Shown one piece after another: positions 1 through 5,951 of a DNA stretch of 5,951 nt. The notes beneath the pieces were generated by a model that saw only the letters and a program-made list of their open reading frames with translations, was not told where the DNA came from and did not search any database. The stretch comes from Pseudomonadota bacterium (GTDB taxonomy: Bacteria > Pseudomonadota > Gammaproteobacteria > Steroidobacterales > Steroidobacteraceae), in contig JAJYTX010000203.1 of the NCBI GenBank assembly GCA_021792815.1, positions 1 to 5,951 on the forward strand, in the 5' to 3' direction. The stretch's first letter is position 1. Every line of letters starts with the position of its first letter. The position numbers and the translations under genes were made by a program.

Positions 1-450
1 CAGCGGCTCGAACGGGAGGATTTCGCCGGCGCCCGGCGCCTCTCGGAATGGAAGCAGCGGGTCCGCCAGGCCTGGAACCGCGTCAGCGTGCGGATGCTCG
101 CGGACACGCCGACCGAACTGACCCGCGGGGAGTCGCTGCGGCTGCGGGTCGCGGTCAACCTCAACGGCCTGCAGCCCCAGGATGTGCAGGTCGAGTTCGT
201 GGCCCGCCGGCTGCTGCCTGCGGCCAGCCTCGAGGCCCCGCCGCTGTGCTCCTATGGTGAGCCGCAGCGCGCCGGGCTGTGGAAGGCGGCGTTCCGCTCC
301 ACCGGCGAATGGGAGAGCGACGGTGCGGCGGTTTTCGCCCTCGATGCCGAACCGCCGGGCTGCGGCCAGTTCGAGACCGAGGTGCGCGTCCACCCCTGGC
401 ACGAGCTGCTGTCCCACGGGTACGGCATGGGACTGATGAAATGGCTTTGA
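1..450 (+). CDS. glgP: Alpha-glucan phosphorylase, C-terminal part (5' end outside window)
   Basis: The frame is open from the first base to a TGA at 448-450 and gives 149 residues, the C-terminal end of a larger protein. It resembles the tail of the short, DUF3417-containing glycogen/maltodextrin phosphorylases (GT35, TIGR02094 type, normally above 800 residues). Supporting segments are the helical stretch with RRLSEWKQRVRQAW (residues 12-25), the beta-rich stretch with LNGLQPQDVQVE (54-65) and the closing GMGLMKWL, all typical of that family's C-terminus. Whole enzymes phosphorolyse alpha-1,4-glucan from non-reducing ends to glucose-1-phosphate in the cytoplasm using pyridoxal phosphate. 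The catalytic and PLP-binding parts lie upstream, so activity cannot be judged here. The next gene, glgC, starts 56 bases downstream on the same strand and uses the product of this enzyme, which supports the call. No terminator separates them. The family is fairly sure; the gene symbol follows general annotation custom. Confidence 0.85.
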   Translation, partial: QRLEREDFAGARRLSEWKQRVRQAWNRVSVRMLADTPTELTRGESLRLRVAVNLNGLQPQDVQVEFVARRLLPAASLEAPPLCSYGEPQRAGLWKAAFRSTGEWESDGAAVFALDAEPPGCGQFETEVRVHPWHELLSHGYGMGLMKWL

Positions 451-476
451 GGGCCGTACTCTGAGACTGATACGAT
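447..476 (+). promoter_or_regulatory. Candidate sigma70 promoter with extended -10 ahead of glgC
   Basis: A TTGAGG hexamer at 447-452 (four matches to TTGACA) lies 18 bases upstream of TACGAT at 471-476 (four matches to TATAAT). TG at 468-469, one base before the -10, makes an extended -10. The -35 overlaps the phosphorylase stop codon. Transcription would start near 482-484, leaving a leader of about 25 bases before the glgC ATG at 507. This stretch is visibly less GC-rich than the flanking coding DNA. It is a pattern match only, and such partial matches arise by chance. Confidence 0.35.
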
Positions 477-477
477 A

Positions 478-496
478 GGCTGCGCACCCGCGAGCC
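478..496 (+). other. Small possible hairpin in the glgC leader
   Basis: GGCTGC at 478-483 can pair with GC at 490-491 and AGCC at 493-496, with a single bulged G at 492 and a six-base loop. That gives six base pairs close to the predicted transcription start and 10 bases before the glgC start codon. A second, longer-range pairing, GGGCCG (451-456) with CGGCCC (498-503), is possible in read-through transcripts and would cover the bases just before the start codon. No ligand-binding or known riboswitch pattern is recognisable, and there is no GGA motif of the kind CsrA binds. Short GC-rich pairings are common in DNA of this composition. Confidence 0.2.
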
Positions 497-506
497 CCGG
501 CCCATC

Positions 507-1778
507 ATGCGACAACCAGCGCGCGCCTCATCCGGACGTTACGTCAGCCGCCTGACCGGCGGCACCCTCGCGGTGATCATGGCCGGCGGTCGGGGCGAGC
601 GCCTCAAGGACCTGACCGCCAATCGCTGCAAGCCGGCCACGCCCTTCGGCGGCAAGTTCCGCATCATCGACTTCGTGCTCTCGAACTGCGTCAATTCGGG
701 CATCCGCCAGATTTCCATTCTCACCCAGTACAAGGCGCAATCGCTGATCGCGCACGCCCAGCGCGGCTGGAGCTACCTGAGGGGCGAATTCGGCGAGTTC
801 ATCGAGGTCGTGCCCGCCCAGCAGCAATGCGGTCCCGACTGGTACCGGGGCACCGCGGATGCGGTCCTCCAGAACATCGAGCTCATCCTCTCGCATCGGC
901 CCAAGCATGTGCTGGTGCTCGCCGGCGATCACATCTACAAGATGGACTACGGGCCGATGATCGCCTACCACGTGGAAAAGGGCGCCGACGTCACCATGGG
1001 CGTCGTCGAGGTGCCCGCGAGCGAATCGCGCCACTTCGGCGTGCTCACCGCGACCGAGTGGAACCGCGTCAGCAAGTTCACCGAAAAGCCCGCCGTTCCC
1101 GACACCCTGCCGGCCAAACCGGGGAGCATCATGGCCTCGATGGGCATCTACGTGTTCAATACGCGGCTGCTCGAGATGCTCCTCAGGGAGGACTCGGCCA
1201 ATCCGGCCTCCTCGCACGATTTCGGCAAGGACATCCTGCCGAAGGCGATCGCCGGCGCGCTGCAGGTCTTCGCCTACCCCTTCCAGGACGTGAAAACGCG
1301 CGCTCAGAGCTACTGGCGCGACGTCGGCACGCTGGATGCGTATTACGAAGCCAACCTGGAGCTGGTGCACGTCGCGCCCGAGCTCAACATCTACGACGAG
1401 GACTGGCCCATCTGGACCTACCAGGTGCACCAGCCGCCGGCGAAGTTCATCCTCGACGAGGACGGCCGACGGGGTATGGCGATCAATTCCATGGTCTCTG
1501 GCGGCTGCATCATCTCCGGCGCGAACGTACGCGAGTCGCTGCTGTTCTCCAACGTGCGCGTGGAGGAGCGCAGCGCCATCGAGCGCGCCGTGATCCTGCC
1601 CAATGCGCACATCGGGTCCGGTTGCCGCATCCGCCGCGCCATCATCGACGAGGGCAGCGACATTCCCGACGGCATGAGCATCGGCGTGGACCACGAGGCC
1701 GACGCCAGGCGGTTTCTCGTCACCGAGAAGGGCGTCGTGCTCGTGACGGCCGAGATGCTGCGCCGGCTCTCGCCGTGA
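507..1778 (+). CDS. glgC: Glucose-1-phosphate adenylyltransferase (ADP-glucose pyrophosphorylase)
   Basis: This 423-residue protein catalyses ATP + glucose-1-phosphate to ADP-glucose + pyrophosphate, the committed step of bacterial glycogen synthesis, in the cytoplasm. The E. coli enzyme has 431 residues. The N-terminal nucleotidyltransferase domain (about 20-300) shows AGGRGERLKDLT (26-37), KPATPFGGKFRIIDF (42-56), WYRGTADAV (112-120; Tyr113 matches the ATP-site Tyr114 of E. coli), LAGDHIYKMDY (138-148; Asp141 matches catalytic Asp142), FTEKPA (191-196; Lys194 matches glucose-1-phosphate-binding Lys195) and YWRDVGT (269-275). A left-handed beta-helix domain follows (about 310-423), with SGGCIISGANV and ARRF. 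Asn39 stands where E. coli has Lys39, the fructose-1,6-bisphosphate activator lysine, and Pro46 where it has His46. The ATG at 507 gives the same N-terminal length as E. coli GlgC before the glycine-rich loop; there is no clear Shine-Dalgarno sequence. The GH57 gene follows after 7 bases, suggesting co-transcription. Confidence 0.97.
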   Translation: MRQPARASSGRYVSRLTGGTLAVIMAGGRGERLKDLTANRCKPATPFGGKFRIIDFVLSNCVNSGIRQISILTQYKAQSLIAHAQRGWSYLRGEFGEFIEVVPAQQQCGPDWYRGTADAVLQNIELILSHRPKHVLVLAGDHIYKMDYGPMIAYHVEKGADVTMGVVEVPASESRHFGVLTATEWNRVSKFTEKPAVPDTLPAKPGSIMASMGIYVFNTRLLEMLLREDSANPASSHDFGKDILPKAIAGALQVFAYPFQDVKTRAQSYWRDVGTLDAYYEANLELVHVAPELNIYDEDWPIWTYQVHQPPAKFILDEDGRRGMAINSMVSGGCIISGANVRESLLFSNVRVEERSAIERAVILPNAHIGSGCRIRRAIIDEGSDIPDGMSIGVDHEADARRFLVTEKGVVLVTAEMLRRLSP

Positions 1779-1780
1779 GG
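1775..1780 (+). promoter_or_regulatory. Ribosome binding site for the GH57 gene, overlapping the glgC stop
   Basis: GTGAGG contains the glgC stop codon TGA (1776-1778) and a GAGG core at 1777-1780, five bases before the ATG at 1786. The spacing is right for a Shine-Dalgarno sequence and supports that start. The overlap with the stop codon suggests translational coupling between glgC and the next gene. The core is only four bases, so the call is modest. Confidence 0.4.
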
Positions 1781-1785
1781 CCCCG

Positions 1786-3495
1786 ATGAACTCCCCGCCG
1801 CGCCTGCCGGTCGTTCTGCTGTGGCACATGCACCAGCCGCAATACCGGGACGCGCTCACCGGGCAGTATGTTCTGCCGTGGACGTATCTGCACGCCATCA
1901 AGGATTACACCGACATGGCCGCGCACCTCGAGGCCAACCCGGAGGCGCGCGCGGTTTTCAACTTCACGCCGGTGCTGCTCGAGCAGATCGACACCCTGGC
2001 ACGATCGGTCGCCGAGCACCTGCGCTCGGGCAGCGCCCTGCCCGACCCGGTGCTCGCACTCCTCGGGCCCGAGCCGGTGCCGGACGCACCGGCCGAGCGG
2101 CTCGCCAGCATCCGCGCCTGCCTGCGCGCCCAGCGCAAGCAGATGATCGAGCGGTTCGGTCCCTACCTCGAGCTCGCCTCGATTGCCGAAACGCTGGCGA
2201 CGGCCGAGCGGGTGAGTTACGCCTCGGACCAGTTCATCCACGACCTCGCCGTGTGGTACCACCTCGCCTGGGTCGGGGAAACCGTGCGCCGCACCGATCC
2301 GCTGGTGAGCCGTCTGACCGAGCAGGGCCGGGGCTTCACGGCCGGGCAGCGCCGCGAGCTGCTGACCCTGATCGGCAGCCTGCTGTCCTCGGTCGTGCCG
2401 CGCTACCGGCGGCTCAGCGAGCGTGGCCAGTGCGAACTGTCGGTCACCCCGTACGGTCACCCGATCGTGCCGCTGCTGTTCGACTTCCGGGCGGCGCGCG
2501 AAGCCATGCCCAGCCTGCCGCTGCCGCAGCACGCCGCCTATCCCGGCGGGGCCGAGCGGGCCGAGTGGCACGTGCGCGAGGGACTGCGGCTGTTCACGCG
2601 GAGCTTCGGCGTGCGGCCTGCCGGCTGCTGGCCCTCGGAAGGCGCGATCAGCCGCCCGACGCTCGAGCTGCTCGACCAGGCCGGTTTCAAGTGGGTCGCC
2701 AGCAGCGCCAACGTGCTGCACGGCTCACTGCAGCGCGCCGGCGGCCAGCCCACGCAGGCGAGCCGCGATCCGCAGACGTTCAACCGGCCCTATCGCCTGC
2801 CGAACGCGTCGTTGCTGCAGTTCTTCCGCGAAGACACGCTGTCCGACCTGATCGGATTCACCTACGCCACCTGGCACGGGGACGACGCCGCGCACAACCT
2901 CGTCGAAGCGCTGGCGCAGCTCGCGCGCCAGTACGCCGGCTCGCCCGGGCACGTGGTGCTGATCGCGCTCGACGGGGAAAACGCCTGGGAGCACTACCCG
3001 TTCAACGGCTACTATTTCCTGCGCGCGCTGTACTCGCTCCTCGCCGCGCATCCGCTGCTCGAGCTGACGACACTCGGGCAGTGCGCGGGCCGCAACCTCG
3101 CGTCCGTGACGCTGCCCCAGGTCATGGCGGGCAGCTGGGTCCACGGAACGCTGACCACCTGGATGGGCGACCCGGCCAAGAACCGCGCCTGGGAGCTGCT
3201 GTGCGAGGCGAAGCTCGCGTTCGACGCGGCCGTGGGCGGGCGGCTCGATCCGGCAGTGCGCGCCGCCGCCGAGCGGCAGCTGGCGTTGTGCGAGAGCTCC
3301 GACTGGTTCTGGTGGTTCGGAGACTACAATCCCGCCGAGGCCGTCAGTCAGTTCGATGCGCTGTATCGCCGCCAGCTCTCGCGCCTGTACGAGCAGCTGG
3401 GTGTGCCGCCGCCGGCCAACCTCGCGCAGCCGATCGCCACCGGCGGCGGCAGTCCCGAGCACGGCGGCGTCATGCGCCGCTCCTACGCGAGCTGA
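1786..3495 (+). CDS. GH57 family glycoside hydrolase (COG1449 alpha-amylase-type)
   Basis: This 569-residue protein has the ordered conserved regions of glycoside hydrolase family 57, retaining enzymes acting on alpha-glucans (amylases, amylopullulanases, glucanotransferases, branching enzymes). Region 1 is HMHQP (14-18). Region 2 is ELSVTPYGHPIVPLL (217-231). Region 3 is CWPSEGAIS (281-289), where Glu285 is the expected nucleophile. Region 4 is IALDGENAWEHYP (393-405), where Asp396 is the expected acid/base. Region 5 is GSWVHGTLTTWMGDP (449-463). The helical part WYHLAWVGE (157-165) and DWFWWFGDYN (506-515) also fit the COG1449 group often annotated alpha-amylase/alpha-mannosidase. There is no signal peptide or membrane segment, so it should act in the cytoplasm. 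It ends in a short glycine-rich tail without the extra C-terminal domain of longer relatives. Being 7 bases after glgC and near a phosphorylase, it most likely cleaves or rearranges glycogen or maltodextrin. Family assignment is firm; substrate and reaction type (hydrolysis, transfer, branching or debranching) cannot be read from the sequence. Confidence 0.93.
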   Translation: MNSPPRLPVVLLWHMHQPQYRDALTGQYVLPWTYLHAIKDYTDMAAHLEANPEARAVFNFTPVLLEQIDTLARSVAEHLRSGSALPDPVLALLGPEPVPDAPAERLASIRACLRAQRKQMIERFGPYLELASIAETLATAERVSYASDQFIHDLAVWYHLAWVGETVRRTDPLVSRLTEQGRGFTAGQRRELLTLIGSLLSSVVPRYRRLSERGQCELSVTPYGHPIVPLLFDFRAAREAMPSLPLPQHAAYPGGAERAEWHVREGLRLFTRSFGVRPAGCWPSEGAISRPTLELLDQAGFKWVASSANVLHGSLQRAGGQPTQASRDPQTFNRPYRLPNASLLQFFREDTLSDLIGFTYATWHGDDAAHNLVEALAQLARQYAGSPGHVVLIALDGENAWEHYPFNGYYFLRALYSLLAAHPLLELTTLGQCAGRNLASVTLPQVMAGSWVHGTLTTWMGDPAKNRAWELLCEAKLAFDAAVGGRLDPAVRAAAERQLALCESSDWFWWFGDYNPAEAVSQFDALYRRQLSRLYEQLGVPPPANLAQPIATGGGSPEHGGVMRRSYAS

Positions 3496-3510
3496 GCGGC
3501 GCGCGCCCCG

Positions 3511-3963
3511 ATGAAACGACTGCGCTGGCTGCCGCTGCTCTGGGCCCTGGCCGCGCTCGCCGGCTGCGCCCTGTTCGTCTCCCGGCTGGCCGCGCCACGG
3601 CTCACCATCGTCAACGTGCAGGTCCGGCGCGCCGACTTCTGGCAGCAGCGCCTGCAGGTGCGCGTGCGGGTGCGCAACCCCAACGGACTCGACCTGGCGG
3701 TGAAGCGCGTCAGCTACGCGCTCGACATCGCAGGACAGCGGCTCGCCACCGGAACCTGCGCCCAGGGGTTCACCGTTCCCGCCCACGGCAGCGCGGAATT
3801 CAACACCGAAGTCACCGCCAACATGGCCGGCGCGCTGCTCACGCTGCTGACCCAGGGCCGTAACCGGCCGGTGCGCTATCGCCTCACCGGCCGGGTGGAG
3901 CTCGCCCACGGCTGGCTGCGCTCCCTGCCGTTCGACGAGCGCGGCTCGTTCCGGCTGCGGTAA
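3511..3963 (+). CDS. LEA type 2 (WHy-domain) family lipoprotein
   Basis: This 150-residue protein begins with a lipoprotein signal: basic MKRLR, a hydrophobic stretch (residues 6-18) and the lipobox LAGC with Cys19. Ala20 at +2 is not the Asp that retains lipoproteins in the inner membrane, so outer-membrane anchoring facing the periplasm is likely. The rest (about 29-140) looks like a LEA_2/WHy beta-sandwich: PRLTIVNVQV, then LQVRVRVRNPNGLDLAVKRV with the characteristic N-P-N (56-58), a YALDIAGQRLATG strand pair, the FTVPAHGSAEF turn and YRLTGRVEL near the end. Plant and bacterial relatives are linked to desiccation or stress tolerance, but the role of bacterial lipoprotein forms is not settled. 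It starts 15 bases after the GH57 stop on the same strand, with no obvious Shine-Dalgarno, and is probably the last gene of the transcript. Whether it serves glycogen metabolism or is just co-transcribed is unknown. Confidence 0.85.
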   Translation: MKRLRWLPLLWALAALAGCALFVSRLAAPRLTIVNVQVRRADFWQQRLQVRVRVRNPNGLDLAVKRVSYALDIAGQRLATGTCAQGFTVPAHGSAEFNTEVTANMAGALLTLLTQGRNRPVRYRLTGRVELAHGWLRSLPFDERGSFRLR

Positions 3964-3994
3964 TCTCCCACGCGGCGCGGACTGGGGTGGGCGC

Positions 3995-5941
3995 TCAGTC
4001 TTCCTCTGCACGCGGCCGGTACGCCTGTACCAGCTCCTGCTGGCGGCGCAGCGGCACCGGATCGTAGTGACTGAGCGCCATGACGTAGCTGCCCTGGCCG
4101 CCGGTGAGCGCCTTCAGGCGCGACTGGTAGTCGGCGATCTCCGAGAGCGGCACCAGCGCCGACACCGTGGCGAGTTGCCCCGGCAGCGTGTTGTTGCCGT
4201 TGATGCGCGCCCGCCTGGTGGCGAGATCGCCGCTGATGTCGCCGATGGCGCTCGCCGGCGCGGTGATCTCCAGGCGCACGATGGGCTCGAGGACGATCGG
4301 ATGGGCCTTGCGGATCGCATCGAGGAAGGCCTTGCGGCCGGCCGAGACGAATGCGACCTCCTTGGAGTCCACCGGATGGTGCTTGCCGTCGTAGACCGTG
4401 GCACGGATGTCCTGCAGGGGGAAACCGGCGAGCGCGCCTTCGCTCAGCACCTGCCGCACCCCCTTCTCCACCGCGGGAATGAACTGCCCCGGGATGGCCC
4501 CGCCCACCACCTCGTCCACGAATTCGAATCCGGCACCGCGCCCGAGCGCCTCGACGCGCAGAAACACCTCGCCGAACTGCCCCGCTCCGCCGGTCTGCTT
4601 CTTGTGGCGGCTGTGGCCCTCGGCCGGCTGGGTCACCGTCTCGCGGTACGGGATGCTCGGCGGGTGAGTCTTGATCTGCACGCCGTAGCGCTGACTCATG
4701 CGCTCGAGCAGCACCCGCAGGTGCAGCTCACCGGCTCCATACAGCACCGTCTCGTTGAGGGCGGCGTGCTGCTCGATGCGCACGCACGGATCCTCCGCCG
4801 TCAGCTTGTGCAGGGCATCGGCCAGCCGCTGCTCATCGCCGCGGCGCTGCGGCTCGATCGCGACGCCCAGCATCGGCGGCGGCAGCGCGACGGGATCGAG
4901 GAAGTACTGGTCCTCGTCGTGCGAATCGTGCAGCACGGCGTCGCGATGCAGTTCCTCGACCTTGGCGATGGCACAGATGTCGCCGGGCCCGGCCTGGGTG
5001 ATTTCCAGGGTGTCCTTACCGAGCAGGCGGTACAGGTGCGCCACCTTGAAGGGCTTGCGCGCATCTCCTACGAACAGCTGCGATCCTGGGCGCACGGTGC
5101 CCTGATGCACGCGTACGGCGCCCAGCTTGCCCACATAAGGATCGATCACGATCCTGAAGACGTGCGCCACGACGTGTCGGTCCGGATCGGGCGAGACCGC
5201 GACGCGCTGCGGAGCACTCGCCGGCCCTGAAGTCTGGTCATCCACCGCGCGCGGGCGCTCCTCGCCGCGCGACTCGCCCTTGAGAAAGCGCGGCGGATTG
5301 CCTTCCGCCGGATTCGGCATCAGCCGCGTGAAGATCTCGAGAAGCTCGGGCACACCGGCGCCGTTTTCCGCCGAGGCGAAGCACACGGGCACGAGGTGTC
5401 CTTCGCGCAGGGCCTGTTCGAAGGGCGCGTGCAGCTGCTCCGGCGTCAGGGCCTCGCCCTGCTCGAGGTACAGCGCCATGAGCGGCTCGTCGAGTTCGAC
5501 AATCTGATCGACGATGTGCGTGTGAGCGGCCTCCACCGTGGAAATATCCACCGGTGCGCTGCGCGGCCTGAAAAAACAGTCGGTGACCGCTGCCCCCCCC
5601 GAAGGCAGGTTGATCGGCAGGCATTGCGGCCCGAACTGCTCACGCAACCGCTCGAGCACCTCGGCGCATCGAGCGTCCCGGCTGTCGATCTTGTTGACGA
5701 TGAGCAGCCGGCACAACCCACGGTCGCGCGCGAAATCCATCAACCGCTGGGTCACGCTGTCCGGACCGTTCACGGCGCTGACGACGACGGCAATCGCCTC
5801 CACGGCCTCCAGCACCGAGAACGTGCGCCCGAGGAAGTCCGGATAGCCCGGGGTGTCGAGCAGATGGATACGGGTGGCTGCATGCTCGAAGGTCAGGATG
5901 GCCGGATCGAGCGAGTGCTGCAGCGCCCGCTCCTGCGGTTC
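3995..5941 (-). CDS. EF-G-like translational GTPase, 5' end missing or disrupted
   Basis: Conserved sequence runs from Glu at 5939-5941 to the TGA at 3995-3997, 648 codons. It belongs to the EF-G-like group (PRK12740 type, about 670-690 residues), a second EF-G paralogue of uncertain role distinct from the main fusA product. Visible parts in order are G3 DTPG (5846-5857) followed by YPDFLG, G4 NKID and G5 ASAE in the GTPase domain; domain II with HVFRIVIDPYVGKLGAVRV; domain IV with KKQTGGAGQFGEV and the tip DGKHHPVDSKEVAF, keeping the His that aligns with the translocation-tip His of canonical EF-G; and domain V ending in GQGSYVMALSHYDPVP. A polar linker with DDQTSGPASAP separates the G domain from domain II. 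The P-loop (G1) and switch I fall beyond the right edge. An in-frame TAA lies at 5942-5944, just where relatives continue with Asp-Phe before the visible EPQERALQHSLDP. The only in-frame start is GTG at 5813-5815, which would discard G3, so it is unlikely to be native. It could be a pseudogene or a sequence-end error. Confidence 0.88.
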   Translation of the reverse strand, partial: EPQERALQHSLDPAILTFEHAATRIHLLDTPGYPDFLGRTFSVLEAVEAIAVVVSAVNGPDSVTQRLMDFARDRGLCRLLIVNKIDSRDARCAEVLERLREQFGPQCLPINLPSGGAAVTDCFFRPRSAPVDISTVEAAHTHIVDQIVELDEPLMALYLEQGEALTPEQLHAPFEQALREGHLVPVCFASAENGAGVPELLEIFTRLMPNPAEGNPPRFLKGESRGEERPRAVDDQTSGPASAPQRVAVSPDPDRHVVAHVFRIVIDPYVGKLGAVRVHQGTVRPGSQLFVGDARKPFKVAHLYRLLGKDTLEITQAGPGDICAIAKVEELHRDAVLHDSHDEDQYFLDPVALPPPMLGVAIEPQRRGDEQRLADALHKLTAEDPCVRIEQHAALNETVLYGAGELHLRVLLERMSQRYGVQIKTHPPSIPYRETVTQPAEGHSRHKKQTGGAGQFGEVFLRVEALGRGAGFEFVDEVVGGAIPGQFIPAVEKGVRQVLSEGALAGFPLQDIRATVYDGKHHPVDSKEVAFVSAGRKAFLDAIRKAHPIVLEPIVRLEITAPASAIGDISGDLATRRARINGNNTLPGQLATVSALVPLSEIADYQSRLKALTGGQGSYVMALSHYDPVPLRRQQELVQAYRPRAEED

Positions 5942-5951
5942 TTAGGCCGAG

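Noticed and set aside
483..506. CsrA-type control of the glgC leader, as in E. coli
   Set aside because: The short leader contains no GGA motif, so the sequence gives no support for it.
528..1901. A 457-codon minus-strand open frame opposite glgC
   Set aside because: It is antisense to a highly conserved gene. The composition is His/Asp/Ala-rich and shows no recognisable domain.
1821..3863. A 680-codon plus-strand open frame overlapping the GH57 and LEA2 genes
   Set aside because: The translation is Arg/Ala/Pro-rich with no family motifs and crosses two well-supported genes in another frame. It is a by-product of high GC.
3965..3993. Inverted repeat in the convergent gap (CCCAC at 3967-3971 with GTGGG at 3987-3991) as a bidirectional terminator
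   Set aside because: The stem is only five base pairs with a 15-base loop, and no T-run follows on either strand. It does not meet the pattern of an intrinsic terminator.
2725..4011. A 428-codon minus-strand open frame opposite the GH57 and LEA2 genes
   Set aside because: It is antisense to two supported genes, overlaps the end of the EF-G-like gene and has no recognisable motifs.
4067..5230. A 387-codon plus-strand open frame within the EF-G-like gene
   Set aside because: It lies opposite conserved EF-G domains II-V, and its sequence looks like a GC-driven reverse-strand frame.
3995..5815. Taking GTG at 5813-5815 as the true start of the EF-G-like protein
   Set aside because: Forty-two conserved codons lie upstream in the same frame, including DTPG of the GTPase domain. 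A start there would give a non-functional G domain.
1..5951. tRNA, rRNA, CRISPR, insertion sequence or phage signatures
   Set aside because: Genes fill almost all of the window, the longest non-coding gap is 56 bases, and no direct repeats, transposase motifs or RNA-gene patterns were seen.

Overview
The window is GC-rich, densely coding bacterial DNA. Strong third-position GC opens long false reading frames on both strands. The style of the EF-G-like protein, the lipoprotein signal and the glycogen genes suggest a high-GC proteobacterium, most likely a gammaproteobacterium. This is an inference from protein families; there is no rRNA or other firm taxonomic marker here.

The left two thirds (bases 1-3963) is a run of four genes on the plus strand. 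(1) The last 149 codons of an alpha-glucan phosphorylase of the short DUF3417-type family. (2) A complete glucose-1-phosphate adenylyltransferase, glgC. (3) A complete GH57 glycoside hydrolase of the COG1449 type, 7 bases downstream. (4) A small LEA type 2 (WHy-domain) lipoprotein, 15 bases further on. The first three form an alpha-glucan (glycogen) module. The phosphorylase releases glucose-1-phosphate from glucan, GlgC turns glucose-1-phosphate plus ATP into ADP-glucose for synthesis, and the GH57 enzyme probably cuts or rearranges alpha-1,4/1,6-glucan. No glycogen synthase or GH13 branching enzyme lies in the window. A candidate sigma70 promoter with an extended -10 sits between the phosphorylase and glgC, so glgC-GH57-LEA2 may be a three-gene transcript with its own start as well as read-through.

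The right third (3995 to the right end) is on the minus strand and converges on the LEA2 gene across a 31-base gap. It encodes an EF-G-like translational GTPase (the second, non-canonical EF-G paralogue). Domains from the G3 motif to the C-terminus are visible. Upstream, the conserved frame runs into an in-frame TAA ten bases from the window edge, so the 5' end is either disrupted or misread at a sequence end.

I found no RNA gene, mobile element, CRISPR array or convincing intrinsic terminator, and no wholly new system. The points most worth checking are the break in the EF-G-like gene, the altered allosteric positions of GlgC, the unassigned GH57 activity, and the stress-type lipoprotein joined to a glycogen operon.
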